From positions 1-37,376 of the forward strand of contig JBBIOI010000018.1 in assembly GCA_037443425.1 (NCBI GenBank): a DNA stretch of 37,376 nt. The letters are read 5' to 3'. A program made the translations under genes and the position numbers. Positions 1 to 8,535 of this stretch are shown here, piece after piece (the stretch's first letter is position 1; each line of letters opens with the position of its first letter). This DNA comes from JBBIOI01 sp037443425 (GTDB lineage: Bacteria; Desulfobacterota; BSN033; UBA1163). The notes below the pieces were generated by a model. The model was not told where the DNA came from and ran no database searches. It was given only the letters and a program-made list of their open reading frames with translations.

Positions 1-1
1 A

Positions 2-601
2 TTGATAAATAGTTTTATACTTACAACAGCAGAGAATCCAGAAACAAGTCAGAACATCCAGGATGGCACACTCTCGACCCTCCTTGTCAAACCTGTTAAC
101 CCGTACCTATTATGGATGGCACGTGATTTTGGCAGTAAGGCATTCTTTCTTTTTCTTGGTCTTATTGGATATTTTGTAGTTTCTTTATTCTTTGGAGATT
201 ATATTATAGGGTTTAAGTCATTATTCAACTTTTCTGCCTTTATTATCTCTATTCTCCTTTCGGCACTCCTTCAGTTTCTGATTTTTGAGTCATTGAGTCT
301 TCTTGCGTTCTGGATAGAAAATACATATGGAATCCGATTCACAATGAGAGTTATTATTGAGGTTTTAGGTGGGGCAATTATCCCGATATCATTTTTCCCT
401 CAGGAACTTCAAAAGATTTTTTTTATCCTGCCTTTTTATTTTTTGATTTATTTTCCTATGAATATTTATTTGGGTAAGACCTCAAACGATCTAATATGGA
501 TTGAGTTTTTGAAAGAGATAATTTGGATAACAGGACTTTTAACTCTAAATTTAATAATCTGGAGAAAAGGCATTAAACGGTATGTAGCAATGGGAGATTA
601 G
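2..601 (+). CDS. ABC-2 type transporter permease, 5'-truncated by window edge
   Basis: Integral membrane subunit of an ABC exporter. The visible 199 residues hold about five hydrophobic segments. Near the start is the stretch DGTLSTLLVKPVNPYLLWMA, matching the conserved cytoplasmic region of ABC-2 permeases of the COG4587/COG3694 type (family knowledge). These proteins are usually about 260 residues, so roughly 60 N-terminal residues should lie upstream of base 1. The in-frame TTG at base 2 is only the first codon available, not a credible start. It is followed by a second permease and an ATPase on the same strand, so the three probably form one exporter. Substrate cannot be read from the sequence. 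The family call is fairly sure; the role is not. Confidence 0.8.
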   Translation: MINSFILTTAENPETSQNIQDGTLSTLLVKPVNPYLLWMARDFGSKAFFLFLGLIGYFVVSLFFGDYIIGFKSLFNFSAFIISILLSALLQFLIFESLSLLAFWIENTYGIRFTMRVIIEVLGGAIIPISFFPQELQKIFFILPFYFLIYFPMNIYLGKTSNDLIWIEFLKEIIWITGLLTLNLIIWRKGIKRYVAMGD

Positions 602-654
602 GCTTGTCTTATTGATTTTCAAAACGAAAGTCTAATACTTTTAATTTCTGTAGG

Positions 655-780
655 GCAAGCCCTTGTGGCTTGCAGAACCCTTATCGATATGTTTGCCATG
701 GGCTAAAGCCCTCGCAATGACTGAAACAGGAGGTCATTGCGAGGGAGTGGAACGACCGAGGCAATCTCTTCTTTTAAAAT
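655..780. repeat. Dispersed 'CATTGCGAG' palindromic repeat (family 1), two units
   Basis: Two facing fragments occur here: GGCTAAAGCCCTCGCAATGA and then GTCATTGCGAGGGAGTGGAA followed by CGACCGAGGCAATCTC. Close copies lie at about 3565-3960, 6112-6350, 9264-9510, 11009-11150, 18630-18760 and 29560-29665, in both orientations. The second unit runs up to the following permease gene and supplies an in-frame TTG at 737, which gives that ORF a spurious N-terminal extension. Looks like a REP-like non-coding repeat. Confidence 0.8.
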
Positions 781-805
781 GCAAATTGAAACCAATAAAC
801 TTCTG

Positions 806-1597
806 ATGGTTCGTTATCTAAAGATATTTGGACTTTTCATCAAGATTGGATTGATTCGCCAGATGGCATACAGACCACATTTTTTTATGATGGTAGCTGG
901 AAAGGTTATCCGTATCGTACTTATTTTTTTCTTCTTTCAGGCTATCTTTTTAAAAGTTGATAGCATCGGGCAATGGAGATTTGATCAGGTTCTGCTTCTT
1001 TTTGCTACATTTCATATTGTGGATTTTCTAACAAGCATTTTGTTTCAGAGAAACCTGATACATGCTTTTCCCCGTTGGGTACAGACAGGAGAACTTGATA
1101 CAAGGCTTCTTCTTCCAGTAAATCATCTTTTCTGGGTTTCGTTTGAAAATATTGATCTTATGGATTTCTTCAGTTTTATCCCATCTCTTGCCTTCTTAGG
1201 GTATGTTATTCTTAATTTAAGTTTAAATTTTGAATTATCCCAGATTCTTATTTATGGAATCTTAATTATAAATGCTATCGTATTTGTTTATTCCATAAAT
1301 CTTATAATCGCATCGATCTCTTTCTGGACAGTCCAGTCCTATGGTATCGGAAGAATAATGGATAATATATTTAAGATAGGTCGTTATCCGCTTGATATAT
1401 TTGATGGATTCTGGAAGATAGTTTTCATCTACTTTTTCCCACTCGTGGTTATTGCCCAGTTACCGGTTCAAGCCTTTTTAAAGATTTTATCTTTTAGATA
1501 CATCCTTTTTGCATTCTTTATAAGTGGAATATTTATGTTTATAGCCATATCTTTCTGGAAAAAGGGTATCAAGAATTATCTTTCAGCAAGTATTTAA
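806..1597 (+). CDS. ABC-2 type transporter permease
   Basis: Second membrane subunit of the exporter, 263 residues from the chosen start, with about six hydrophobic segments. The opening MVRYLKIFGLFIKIGL and the later RWVQTGELDTRLLLPVN stretch fit ABC-2 permeases of the COG3694 kind; the latter is the same cytoplasmic motif seen in the first permease. The frame is open back to a TTG at 737, but residues before ATG 779 are translated from a dispersed repeat also found in non-coding places. I therefore place the start at ATG 806, which gives the usual family N-terminus; ATG 779 is the alternative. No clear ribosome binding site is seen for either. It lies about 70 bp before the ATPase gene and is probably co-transcribed. 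Substrate unknown. Confidence 0.83.
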   Translation: MVRYLKIFGLFIKIGLIRQMAYRPHFFMMVAGKVIRIVLIFFFFQAIFLKVDSIGQWRFDQVLLLFATFHIVDFLTSILFQRNLIHAFPRWVQTGELDTRLLLPVNHLFWVSFENIDLMDFFSFIPSLAFLGYVILNLSLNFELSQILIYGILIINAIVFVYSINLIIASISFWTVQSYGIGRIMDNIFKIGRYPLDIFDGFWKIVFIYFFPLVVIAQLPVQAFLKILSFRYILFAFFISGIFMFIAISFWKKGIKNYLSASI

Positions 1598-1659
1598 ACA
1601 CTAAACACTCAACATTCAACACTAAACACTAAACACTTAACACTTAACACTAATACTAT
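1597..1659 (+). repeat. 7-bp tandem repeat (AACACTA-like), about nine units
   Basis: From 1597 the sequence reads as eight in-phase 7-bp units: AACACTA, AACACTC, AACATTC, AACACTA, AACACTA, AACACTT, AACACTT, AACACTA. A degenerate ninth (ATACTAT) ends at 1659. The array starts on the last base of the permease stop codon and ends 8 bp before the ATPase start, filling almost the whole gap. Related short runs occur in the opposite sense after the exosortase gene (about 3520-3540) and after prsR (about 7785-7802). Confidence 0.85.
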
Positions 1660-1666
1660 ACTACCT

Positions 1667-2638
1667 ATGCAAGCAATCTCTGTAAGAAGGTTATCCAAAA
1701 GATACTGGTACTACGAGAAAAGCCCTGGAATCTGGGGTTCTTTAAAGAATCTTTTTAAAAACAGAAAAGTTTTTGTTAATGCAGTTAAAGGAATAGACCT
1801 TAATGTTGAAGTTGGAGAAATCATAGGTTTTATAGGACCAAATGGTGCAGGAAAGACCACGACCTTAAAGATTCTATCAGGAATCCTGTATCCAACAGAA
1901 GGTGAGGTGAAGGTACTTGGTTTTTTGCCCTTTAAAAGGGAGAAAAAATTTCTTTCGCAGATTGCATTTGTTTCGGGTCAGAGGAATCAACTTTTCTGGG
2001 ATTTACCCGCAAGGGAATATTTTAATTTCTGTCGAACGGTTTATGAAATTTCAAAGAAAGACTTTAAGAGAAATTTAGACACACTCGTCGAGCTTCTTGA
2101 GATCGGCGATATTTTAGATATCCCGCAGAGGAAACTCTCCTTTGGTCAGAGAAAACGATGTGAACTTGCAGGAGCACTTCTACATGACCCAAAGGTTATA
2201 TTTCTTGATGAACCAACCAATGCACTTGATCTGATTAATGCAAGAAAGGTAAGGGAATTTATAGCAGATAAGGCAAAGGAGAGAAAATATACAATTATAT
2301 TGACCTCACATAATATGGCCGATATAGAACAGATTTGTAAAAGGGTTGTTATTATTAATCAGGGAAGAATCATATATGATGGAGACATTGAAAATTTGAA
2401 TAAATACGATGGATTTAAAAGAAAGATTAAAGTTACTTTCAGTGGCGGATGGGAGCTTGAAAAGATAAAGAGCTTAGGAAAGCTCATATATTTTAATAAA
2501 GATGAAGTTTTACTTGAAGTTTCACCCGAGGAGACCACTAAAGTAGCATCTGAACTTTTTTCAAATTATAAAGTTCAAGATATTAATATTCAGAATCCAC
2601 CACTTGAAGTCATTATAGAATCACTTTATAAAAGGTGA
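1667..2638 (+). CDS. ABC transporter ATP-binding protein (COG4586-like)
   Basis: Cytoplasmic ATPase of the ABC-2 exporter, 323 residues. Walker A is GPNGAGKTT at about 57-65, the signature is LSFGQRKRCELAGAL at about 158-172, and Walker B is VIFLDEPTNAL at about 178-188, followed by the switch histidine in LTSHNM. The N-terminal region, with a lead-in before the Walker A domain, and a C-terminal extension of about 80 residues resemble the COG4586 group that pairs with the two permease types encoded just upstream. The start is ATG 1667 in CTACCTATGC, with no evident Shine-Dalgarno sequence and a 7-bp tandem repeat where one would sit. It ends 9 bp before the exosortase gene, whose ribosome site overlaps the end of this gene, so the two are probably transcribed together. 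Confidence 0.92.
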   Translation: MQAISVRRLSKRYWYYEKSPGIWGSLKNLFKNRKVFVNAVKGIDLNVEVGEIIGFIGPNGAGKTTTLKILSGILYPTEGEVKVLGFLPFKREKKFLSQIAFVSGQRNQLFWDLPAREYFNFCRTVYEISKKDFKRNLDTLVELLEIGDILDIPQRKLSFGQRKRCELAGALLHDPKVIFLDEPTNALDLINARKVREFIADKAKERKYTIILTSHNMADIEQICKRVVIINQGRIIYDGDIENLNKYDGFKRKIKVTFSGGWELEKIKSLGKLIYFNKDEVLLEVSPEETTKVASELFSNYKVQDINIQNPPLEVIIESLYKR

Positions 2639-2647
2639 TATAAGCCA

Positions 2648-3523
2648 ATGAATCAATTAATATATTTAACAAAGCGAAATCTATTTTTCTTAATCTTCAG
2701 TTTACTAACAGTTATCATCTTTTACTCGCCCCTAAGAGAGCTTGTAAGGATGTCTTCAAAAAGTGAACTATACTCACATATACTTCTTATTCCCCTGATA
2801 AGTGCATACTTTTTTTATGGGAAAAGAAAAGAGGTTATTTCCCTGGCTAAATATTCTTTTGCTATAGGTGCTATAATATCTTTGGCAGGGATAATAATTT
2901 ACTTCTATGTTCTTAATAAATTAACAGGCTTGAATAATAATGATTTCATGTCCCTAAAAATCTACTCCATATTATTATTCTGGGCAGGGGGATTTATTTT
3001 CTTTTATGGTCTTAAGTCTCTTCGGATTGCGATTTTTCCTGTACTATTTCTCTTTCTGTTTGCACCGATACCGAGTATAGTGGTTGAAAAATTTATCTTC
3101 TTTCTTCAAATCCTTTCCACAGAGGCAACTTACCTACTTTTTAAAATGACAGGGATTCCTGTTCTAAGAGAGGGATTTACATTTCATCTTCCAGGTCTCA
3201 GCATTGAGGTTGCCAAACAATGCAGTGGTATACGTTCAAGCCTGGCACTCATAATTACAAGCCTTATTGCAGGTGAGTTCTTTCTTAAGACCAGATGGAA
3301 AAAGCTGGTATTGGTACTCTGTGTAATTCCAATTACAATATTTAAAAATGGTCTTAGGATTTCGGTCCTCTCATTGCTTGGAGTCTATGTAGACCCGAGG
3401 ATACTTGGAAGCCAGCTTCATCGAAGCGGAGGGATTCCATTCTTTATATTTGCCCTTATACTTATGGCACCAATACTATTCTTTCTTATAAAGAGTGAAA
3501 AGAAAAAGAAAATAAAGTGTTGA
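2648..3523 (+). CDS. Exosortase (EpsH/XrtA-type transpeptidase)
   Basis: Multi-pass inner-membrane cysteine transpeptidase that recognises PEP-CTERM tails of exported proteins and cleaves or transfers them. 291 residues with about eight hydrophobic segments. The three catalytic positions of the family are present: Cys192 in AKQCSGIRSS, Arg237 in FKNGLRI and His258 in QLHRSGGIPFF. The YSHILLIPL motif near residue 42 is also typical. It lacks the C-terminal EpsI-like domain that some exosortases carry. The ribosome site AGGTGA overlaps the end of the ATPase gene. PrsK, PrsR and two PEP-CTERM proteins downstream supply its expected regulators and substrates. The family is sure; the XrtA subtype is inferred from the PrsK/PrsR neighbours. 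Confidence 0.93.
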   Translation: MNQLIYLTKRNLFFLIFSLLTVIIFYSPLRELVRMSSKSELYSHILLIPLISAYFFYGKRKEVISLAKYSFAIGAIISLAGIIIYFYVLNKLTGLNNNDFMSLKIYSILLFWAGGFIFFYGLKSLRIAIFPVLFLFLFAPIPSIVVEKFIFFLQILSTEATYLLFKMTGIPVLREGFTFHLPGLSIEVAKQCSGIRSSLALIITSLIAGEFFLKTRWKKLVLVLCVIPITIFKNGLRISVLSLLGVYVDPRILGSQLHRSGGIPFFIFALILMAPILFFLIKSEKKKKIKC

Positions 3524-3987
3524 GTACCTAAGTGTTAAGTAAAAAATAGAAGAATGATCTTTTGTTTCAGTCATTGCGAGCCTGAAGGGCATGGCAATCT
3601 CAACCAAGAATTGTCATTGCGAGCACCCAGAGGGTGCGTGAAAATCTCATTTTAAAATAAGAGATTGCTTCGGTCGTTTCACTCCCTCGCAATGACAGAA
3701 AGGAGTGTCATTGTTAGTGAATCGTGGCAATCTAAACCTGTATAGTCATTGCGAGGAGCGTAGCGACGTGGCAATCCCGAACAAAAAGCGTCATTGCGAG
3801 GACTCCAAACTTGATGCGGAGGACGTGGCAATTTCATAGATTCCTCGCTTTGCTCGGAATGACAAAGGGGAAAAGTCTCGGAATGACTGAGGGGGAAAAG
3901 TCTCGGAATGAAAATTTAAAAGAGGAATTTCGGCTTAGCCTCGAAATGAAAATCTTGAATAGCTCAATTTAGATAAGGTTTAGTGAA
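3524..3987. repeat. Gene-free spacer packed with family 1 dispersed repeats
   Basis: No gene is seen. From about 3565 the spacer carries at least five tandem units such as TCATTGCGAGCCTGAAGGGC, GATTGCTTCGGTCGTTTCAC, TCATTGCGAGGAGCGTAGCG and GATTCCTCGCTTTGCTCGGA, in alternating orientation. Each can fold against the next (CATTGCGAG versus CTCGCAATG). Short decayed copies (CGGAATGA..., CTCGAAATGA) continue to about 3950. I see no convincing promoter for prsK within it, apart from the ribosome-site-like AAGG before 3988. Confidence 0.8.
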
Positions 3988-6087
3988 ATGATAAGCATCG
4001 ATTCAATAATTTCTTTTATATCAGGATTTTTTAGCCTGGGTCTTGCTATATTTGTCCTTTTAAGGAATAGAAGGATATTTTTACATAGAGTTTTTTCTGC
4101 AGGAATGATTGCCTTTGCCATTGAGGCAATACTTACAGCCCTAAGCATTGAGACAAATTCCAGCCAGATGGTCAATGTTTTACAGAGGATTCGTCTTATC
4201 ATAGAATCATTAATTCCGCCGATATGGCTAATTTTCAGTCTGAGCTTTGCGAGAGAAGATTACAGGGAATCTTTGAGAAGGATGAAGTGGCTTATTATTT
4301 TATGTTTCGCTATTCCATTGATTGGAGGATTAATCTTTAATTGGTCTCTAATTACCCAGATTGCACTTGATGAACATAGATGGATTATAGGGCTTGGATT
4401 TTCAGGACAGATTTTACAGATAGTAATTCTTGTTACAACCGTAATTGTTATTATGAACCTTGAGAGAATACTTCGTTTATCAAAAGGACACGTTCGATGG
4501 CAGATTAAATTCATGATTATTGGATTGGGCGGTGTTTTTGCACTTCGAATCTATACAGGAAGTCAGGCCCTGGTGTTTAAATCTATTGATACAAGTTTTG
4601 AAATAGTAAATTCAGGCTCCCTGATAATTGCTAATATTCTTATTTTACGCTCTCTTTTCAGACTGAAGATACTCTCTATAGAAATATACCCATCACAGGC
4701 AGTGATTTATAGTTCGATAACAATAATTCTCGTCGGGATTTATTTTATTGTAGTAGGTATTATTGTAAACCTATTTAAATATCTCGGAATCAGTCAGGCC
4801 CTTGCCTTAAGAGTATTTTTAATTTTTCTCGCATTTCTTGGTCTTTTTGTTCTGCTTCTCTCTGACAGGGTTCGGCACAAGATAAGATATTTCATATCTA
4901 TCCATCTTAAAAGGCCAAAGTATGATTATCGGAAGGAATGGATGAAATTTACAGAACAGACTTCCATGATTACAGATATTGGTGAACTTTGTATGAAGGT
5001 TGCAAGGATGATTTCAGACACATTAGAAGTGCTTTCTGTTACAGTATGGCTTTTTGATGAAACTAATTACAGGCTTAAACCTGCGGGATCAACTGTTTTT
5101 TCAGGAGGAGAACTCGGACATAGAATTTCAGAAAATTTCGAATCCAAACTCATTGAGGTAATGAAAGACCAGGATATGCCCGTAGATCTTGACAATCCCT
5201 ATATACCATGGACAAAAGAATTAAAGAACAGTCTTCCCGGGGCATTAACAGAGGCAAGAATTCGTTACTGTGCCCGTCTTTTTGCAGGAGGACGATTACT
5301 TGGTTTTATTACTCTTGGAGAAAGGGTTGGTTATGAACCTTTTTATTTTGAAGAGTTTGATCTTCTTAAAACAATGGCAGATGAGATTGCTGGAAGCATT
5401 CTTAATCTCAAACTCTCTGAGGAGCTGCGTAAGGCAAAGGAGATGGAGGCATTTCAGACTATTTCTGCATTCATGATACATGATCTGAAAAACATTGCTT
5501 CAACCCTTTCGCTTACAATGCAGAATATGCCAGTACATTTTGAGAAGCCCGAGTTTCGTGAGGATGCGCTTAGGGTTATTAGACAATCTGTAAACAAGGT
5601 AAACAATATGTGCGGTCAACTCTCGCTTTTGACTAAAAAGATTGAACTAAAAAAGGTTGAAACCGACCTGAATGATTTAATATTAAATTGTCTTCCAACA
5701 GTAAATGGGGGTGAGAGGAGGATATCAATTTCGCATGAACTTTTGCCCATTCCTAAGATATATATTGATCAAGAGCAGATTCAGAAGGTTTTGACCAATC
5801 TGCTTCTTAATGCACGTGAAGCTTTAATAAATGGGGGCGAAATAAATGTGAAAACATACAGTGATAAGGGCTGGGTAATGGTTTCGGTTAAAGATAATGG
5901 GTGTGGTATGACTAAAGAGTTTATTGAGCACTCGCTATTTAAGCCTTTTAAGACAACCAAAAAGAATGGTATGGGTATAGGTCTTTATCAGAGTAAGATG
6001 ATTGTGGAAGCACATGGGGGCAAAATTGAAGTAGAAAGCCAGCCAAATGCTGGAACCACCTTCAGAGTTTATTTGCCAATAAAATAA
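3988..6087 (+). CDS. prsK: PEP-CTERM system sensor histidine kinase PrsK
   Basis: Membrane sensor kinase of the exosortase-associated two-component system, 699 residues. Residues 1-295 hold about eight hydrophobic segments, about 325-475 form a GAF-like domain, and 490-699 form the kinase core. The phospho-accepting His498 lies in MIHDLKN. The following region (HFEKPEF, SVNKVNNMCGQL) is the distinctive PrsK version rather than a generic HisKA. The ATPase domain has the N box at NLLLNAREAL (604-613), G1 at DNGCGM (636-641) and G2 at GMGIGL (661-666). It probably phosphorylates PrsR, encoded 330 bp downstream with repeats between them. The signal sensed is unknown. All key catalytic residues are present. 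Confidence 0.93.
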   Translation: MISIDSIISFISGFFSLGLAIFVLLRNRRIFLHRVFSAGMIAFAIEAILTALSIETNSSQMVNVLQRIRLIIESLIPPIWLIFSLSFAREDYRESLRRMKWLIILCFAIPLIGGLIFNWSLITQIALDEHRWIIGLGFSGQILQIVILVTTVIVIMNLERILRLSKGHVRWQIKFMIIGLGGVFALRIYTGSQALVFKSIDTSFEIVNSGSLIIANILILRSLFRLKILSIEIYPSQAVIYSSITIILVGIYFIVVGIIVNLFKYLGISQALALRVFLIFLAFLGLFVLLLSDRVRHKIRYFISIHLKRPKYDYRKEWMKFTEQTSMITDIGELCMKVARMISDTLEVLSVTVWLFDETNYRLKPAGSTVFSGGELGHRISENFESKLIEVMKDQDMPVDLDNPYIPWTKELKNSLPGALTEARIRYCARLFAGGRLLGFITLGERVGYEPFYFEEFDLLKTMADEIAGSILNLKLSEELRKAKEMEAFQTISAFMIHDLKNIASTLSLTMQNMPVHFEKPEFREDALRVIRQSVNKVNNMCGQLSLLTKKIELKKVETDLNDLILNCLPTVNGGERRISISHELLPIPKIYIDQEQIQKVLTNLLLNAREALINGGEINVKTYSDKGWVMVSVKDNGCGMTKEFIEHSLFKPFKTTKKNGMGIGLYQSKMIVEAHGGKIEVESQPNAGTTFRVYLPIK

Positions 6088-6417
6088 TAGAATAATGATA
6101 GATAATAGTATGTCATTGTGAGGCAAAGTTTAAGCAAACCTTTTTCGAATCGTCATTCCGAGCGAAGTGAGGAATCTATGAGATTGCCACTGGCTAAAGC
6201 CCTCGCAATTGCTATACGGATTGAGATTGCCACGCCCTTCGGGCTCGCAATGACTGAAACAGAGGTTATTGCGAGGGAATGAAACGACCGAAGCAATCTC
6301 TTCTTTTAAAATGAGATTTTAAAGCACCCTCTGGGGGGCTCGTAATGACTGATAAATAGAGATTTTTGGTGGAAAAATCGCTCAATTTATGAGATAATTT
6401 CATAAAAACTAAACACT
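6088..6417. repeat. Gene-free spacer with family 1 repeats
   Basis: No gene. Units between about 6140 and 6350 include TCATTCCGAGCGAAGTGAGG, GATTGCCACGCCCTTCGGGC (with an inner GCCC-TTC-GGGC hairpin) and GCGAGGGAATGAAACGACCG. The last matches the repeat ahead of the second permease gene (about 737-780) and, inverted, those near 3655 and 9310. Only the last 60 bases before prsR look free of repeats. Confidence 0.78.
6367..6382 (+). promoter_or_regulatory. Weak candidate sigma-54 (-24/-12) promoter of prsR
   Basis: TGGTGG-AAAAA-TCGCT has GG and GC at the obligatory 12-base separation, about 36 bases before prsR. The CAC of the -24 box is not conserved and the -12 box has TCGC instead of TTGC. 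It would allow autoregulation by PrsR, but a chance match is likely. Confidence 0.25.
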
Positions 6418-7770
6418 ATGGATAGACAAAAACTACTGATTGTTGAAGACGATTCCTTGATTTCAACGCAGATGAGATGGGCATTTGCGGATGACTACGA
6501 AATCTTTATTGCTGAAGACAGGCTAAGTGCCATCCAGATTTTTGAGAATGAACTACCTCCAGTAGTCTTACTTGATCTTGGACTTCCTCCTGATCCTGGA
6601 AGCCCTGGTGAGGGACTTAAAACCCTTACTGATATTATGGGCCGAGAACCAATTACAAAGGTTATTGTAATAACAGGTCAGGGAGAAAAAGAAAATGCCT
6701 TAAATGCCATTGAAAAGGGCGCATATGATTTTTTCTGTAAGCCAATTGAGATTGAAGAGCTTAAGTTTGTTCTTAAAAGGGCCTTTTATCTTCACGGGCT
6801 TGAACGTGAGATAAAAGAACTTCAACAAAAACTAAAGGTTGAGCCATTTGAGGAGATGCTTGGGACAAGTCCGCAGATGCAGAATATCTTCTCTTCCATT
6901 CGAAAGGTAGCAACAAGCGATGCCCCAGTTTTAATTACAGGGGAGAGTGGAACAGGAAAAGAACTTGCCGCAAGGGCAATCCATAGGCTAAGCATTAGAA
7001 GAGAAGGACCATTTGTTGCAATTAACTGCAGTGCAATCCCTGAGACACTTCTTGAAAGCGAGCTTTTTGGTCATGAAAAGGGTGCTTTTACTGGTGCTCA
7101 TATTCAGAGAAAAGGGCGTTTCGAAAAGGCAGATGGAGGAACTCTTTTCCTGGACGAAATTGGAGACCTGCCTGGACATCTTCAGGTAAAGTTACTTCGC
7201 TTTTTACAGGAACAGAAAATTGAACGGGTTGGTGGAAGAGAAGAGATATCCCTTGATGTTCGTATTATTGCTGCCTCTAATCGAGACCTTAAAGAGGCAA
7301 TGAAGGAGGGAAGATTCAGGGAGGATTTATACTACAGGATTGGTGTTGTTGTGATATCCCTTCCTCCTTTAAGAGAGAGGGAAGGGGATTTGATACTTCT
7401 GTCAAATGCATTACTTCAGAGATTTGCAAAAGAGAATAATAAGAATATAGCTGGTTTTACTCCACAGGCAATTCGTGCAATTGAATCTTATTCATGGCCA
7501 GGCAATGTAAGAGAGCTCGAAAATAGAATAAAGAGGGCAGTAATAATGTCAGAGGGGGGCAGGATAACTCCTAAAGATCTTGAACTATCTACTACATTTG
7601 AGAAATATTCTGGAAAAACCCTGAAAGAGGCAAGAGAGGAACTGGAAAGGGAGTTTATCCAGAGGGCGATAGCAAAAAATAAGGGAAATATTTCAAAAGC
7701 AGCAGAAGAATTAGGGATAAGCCGCCCCACCCTCTATGAGATGATGGAGAAACTCGGAATAAATAAGTAA
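6418..7770 (+). CDS. prsR: PEP-CTERM-box response regulator PrsR (sigma-54 activator)
   Basis: NtrC-type transcription activator, 450 residues. The receiver domain is 1-120, with Asp53 in LLDLGLPPDP as phosphoacceptor and acidic Asp11/Asp12; the PPDPGSPGEG insert after it is typical of PrsR. The AAA+ domain is about 145-380: Walker A GESGTGKE (175-182), GAFTGA (222-227) that contacts sigma-54, Walker B LFLDEIGD (243-250) and the arginine finger region FREDLYYR. A Fis-type helix-turn-helix lies at about 423-445 (NISKAAEELGISRPTLYEMM). It is expected to switch on PEP-CTERM protein genes from -24/-12 promoters, and such sites are present before both PEP-CTERM genes in this window. All activator residues are intact. 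A weak -24/-12 match lies upstream; no strong ribosome site is seen. Confidence 0.94.
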   Translation: MDRQKLLIVEDDSLISTQMRWAFADDYEIFIAEDRLSAIQIFENELPPVVLLDLGLPPDPGSPGEGLKTLTDIMGREPITKVIVITGQGEKENALNAIEKGAYDFFCKPIEIEELKFVLKRAFYLHGLEREIKELQQKLKVEPFEEMLGTSPQMQNIFSSIRKVATSDAPVLITGESGTGKELAARAIHRLSIRREGPFVAINCSAIPETLLESELFGHEKGAFTGAHIQRKGRFEKADGGTLFLDEIGDLPGHLQVKLLRFLQEQKIERVGGREEISLDVRIIAASNRDLKEAMKEGRFREDLYYRIGVVVISLPPLREREGDLILLSNALLQRFAKENNKNIAGFTPQAIRAIESYSWPGNVRELENRIKRAVIMSEGGRITPKDLELSTTFEKYSGKTLKEAREELEREFIQRAIAKNKGNISKAAEELGISRPTLYEMMEKLGINK

Positions 7771-7851
7771 AGAAGTATTAAGTACTTAGTGTTAAGTGTT
7801 AATTTTTTAAACTCAGTAACTAACCATAAATTCGTTAATCGTCAGTCGTTA

Positions 7852-7948
7852 ACGATACCCGTATCGTACGACGTTAGTCGGATACGTCAAATGTTTTTAA
7901 GTTTTTAACGACAAACATAGACATTAGCCGATACGGGCTTCGTAAACG
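7852..7948. repeat. Palindromic repeat family 2, copy 1 (ACGATACCCGTATCGT)
   Basis: Begins with the perfect inverted repeat ACGATAC-CC-GTATCGT (7852-7867), then GACGTTAGTCG, then a spacer and CCGATACGGGCTTCGTAAAC (about 7928-7948). The same modules in the same order, with a few differences, recur at 15919-16013. Both copies are followed within about 30 bases or less by an array of 9-bp units. Confidence 0.8.
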
Positions 7949-7975
7949 AAACCTATTAATTTCGTTATTAGCTTA

Positions 7976-8078
7976 TCAATAAACCCAAATAAACCCAAAC
8001 AACCCAATCAACTCAAGTAACCCAAGCAACTCAATAAACTCAAGTAACCCAAGTAACCCAAGTAACCCAAGCAACCCT
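7976..8078. repeat. 9-bp tandem array (AACYCAAGT-like), 11 or so units
   Basis: Imperfect 9-bp periodicity. Early units read AATAAACCC and the later ones AAGTAACCC, AAGCAACTC and AAGTAACCC. The end has three exact AAGTAACCC units and one AAGCAACCC. On the minus strand the last four CCC tracts (8048-8077) read as GGG tracts separated by exactly 6 bases. The 765-bp gap between prsR and the next gene holds this array, the palindrome before it, a decayed family 1 copy near 8105-8155 and the sigma-54 promoter; no gene. Confidence 0.88.
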
Positions 8079-8478
8079 ATATTTTATAGTGGTTTGAATT
8101 CTATAGATTCCTCGCTTCGCTCTGAATGACAAACATGACATACACCTCATTGCGACACAGCCTCCAAGGTAAAGGGAGGGTATTAATCTAAGGGTTCAAG
8201 GTTCCAGATAGACCAGAAAGACTTAAGTAACTATGGTGCTGAAGTAAAAAAAGTTGTATTTATGTCTGAAAAGTTTACAAATTTTAAAGATTTTTAATGA
8301 AAAAATTGTTTTGATAACTTATTGTTTTTTAATTTTTTATATATTTTTCTAAACACTTAGCACCTAACACCTAAAATCTAAATTATCTGTCAGAAATCCT
8401 TATAAAATCGCCCTATTTCCCCAAATTTTAATTTTAGATAACTTGATTATTTTCGATAACTTACGATTTTCCAAAATT

Positions 8479-8494
8479 TGGCACATAAATTGGA
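8479..8494 (+). promoter_or_regulatory. Sigma-54 (-24/-12) promoter of PEP-CTERM gene
   Basis: TGGCAC-ATAAA-TTGGA matches the consensus TGGCAC-N5-TTGCA at every core position except one (GG instead of GC at -12), with exact spacing. It predicts transcription starting near 8505, 30 bases before the start codon. Just upstream are two direct GATAACTT copies 18 bases apart (8437 and 8455), possible activator sites. PrsR, encoded 0.7 kb upstream, is the obvious activator. Confidence 0.7.
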
Positions 8495-8535
8495 TAATAA
8501 TTAAACAGATAATAAGGTAATAAAAGGAGGAAAAA

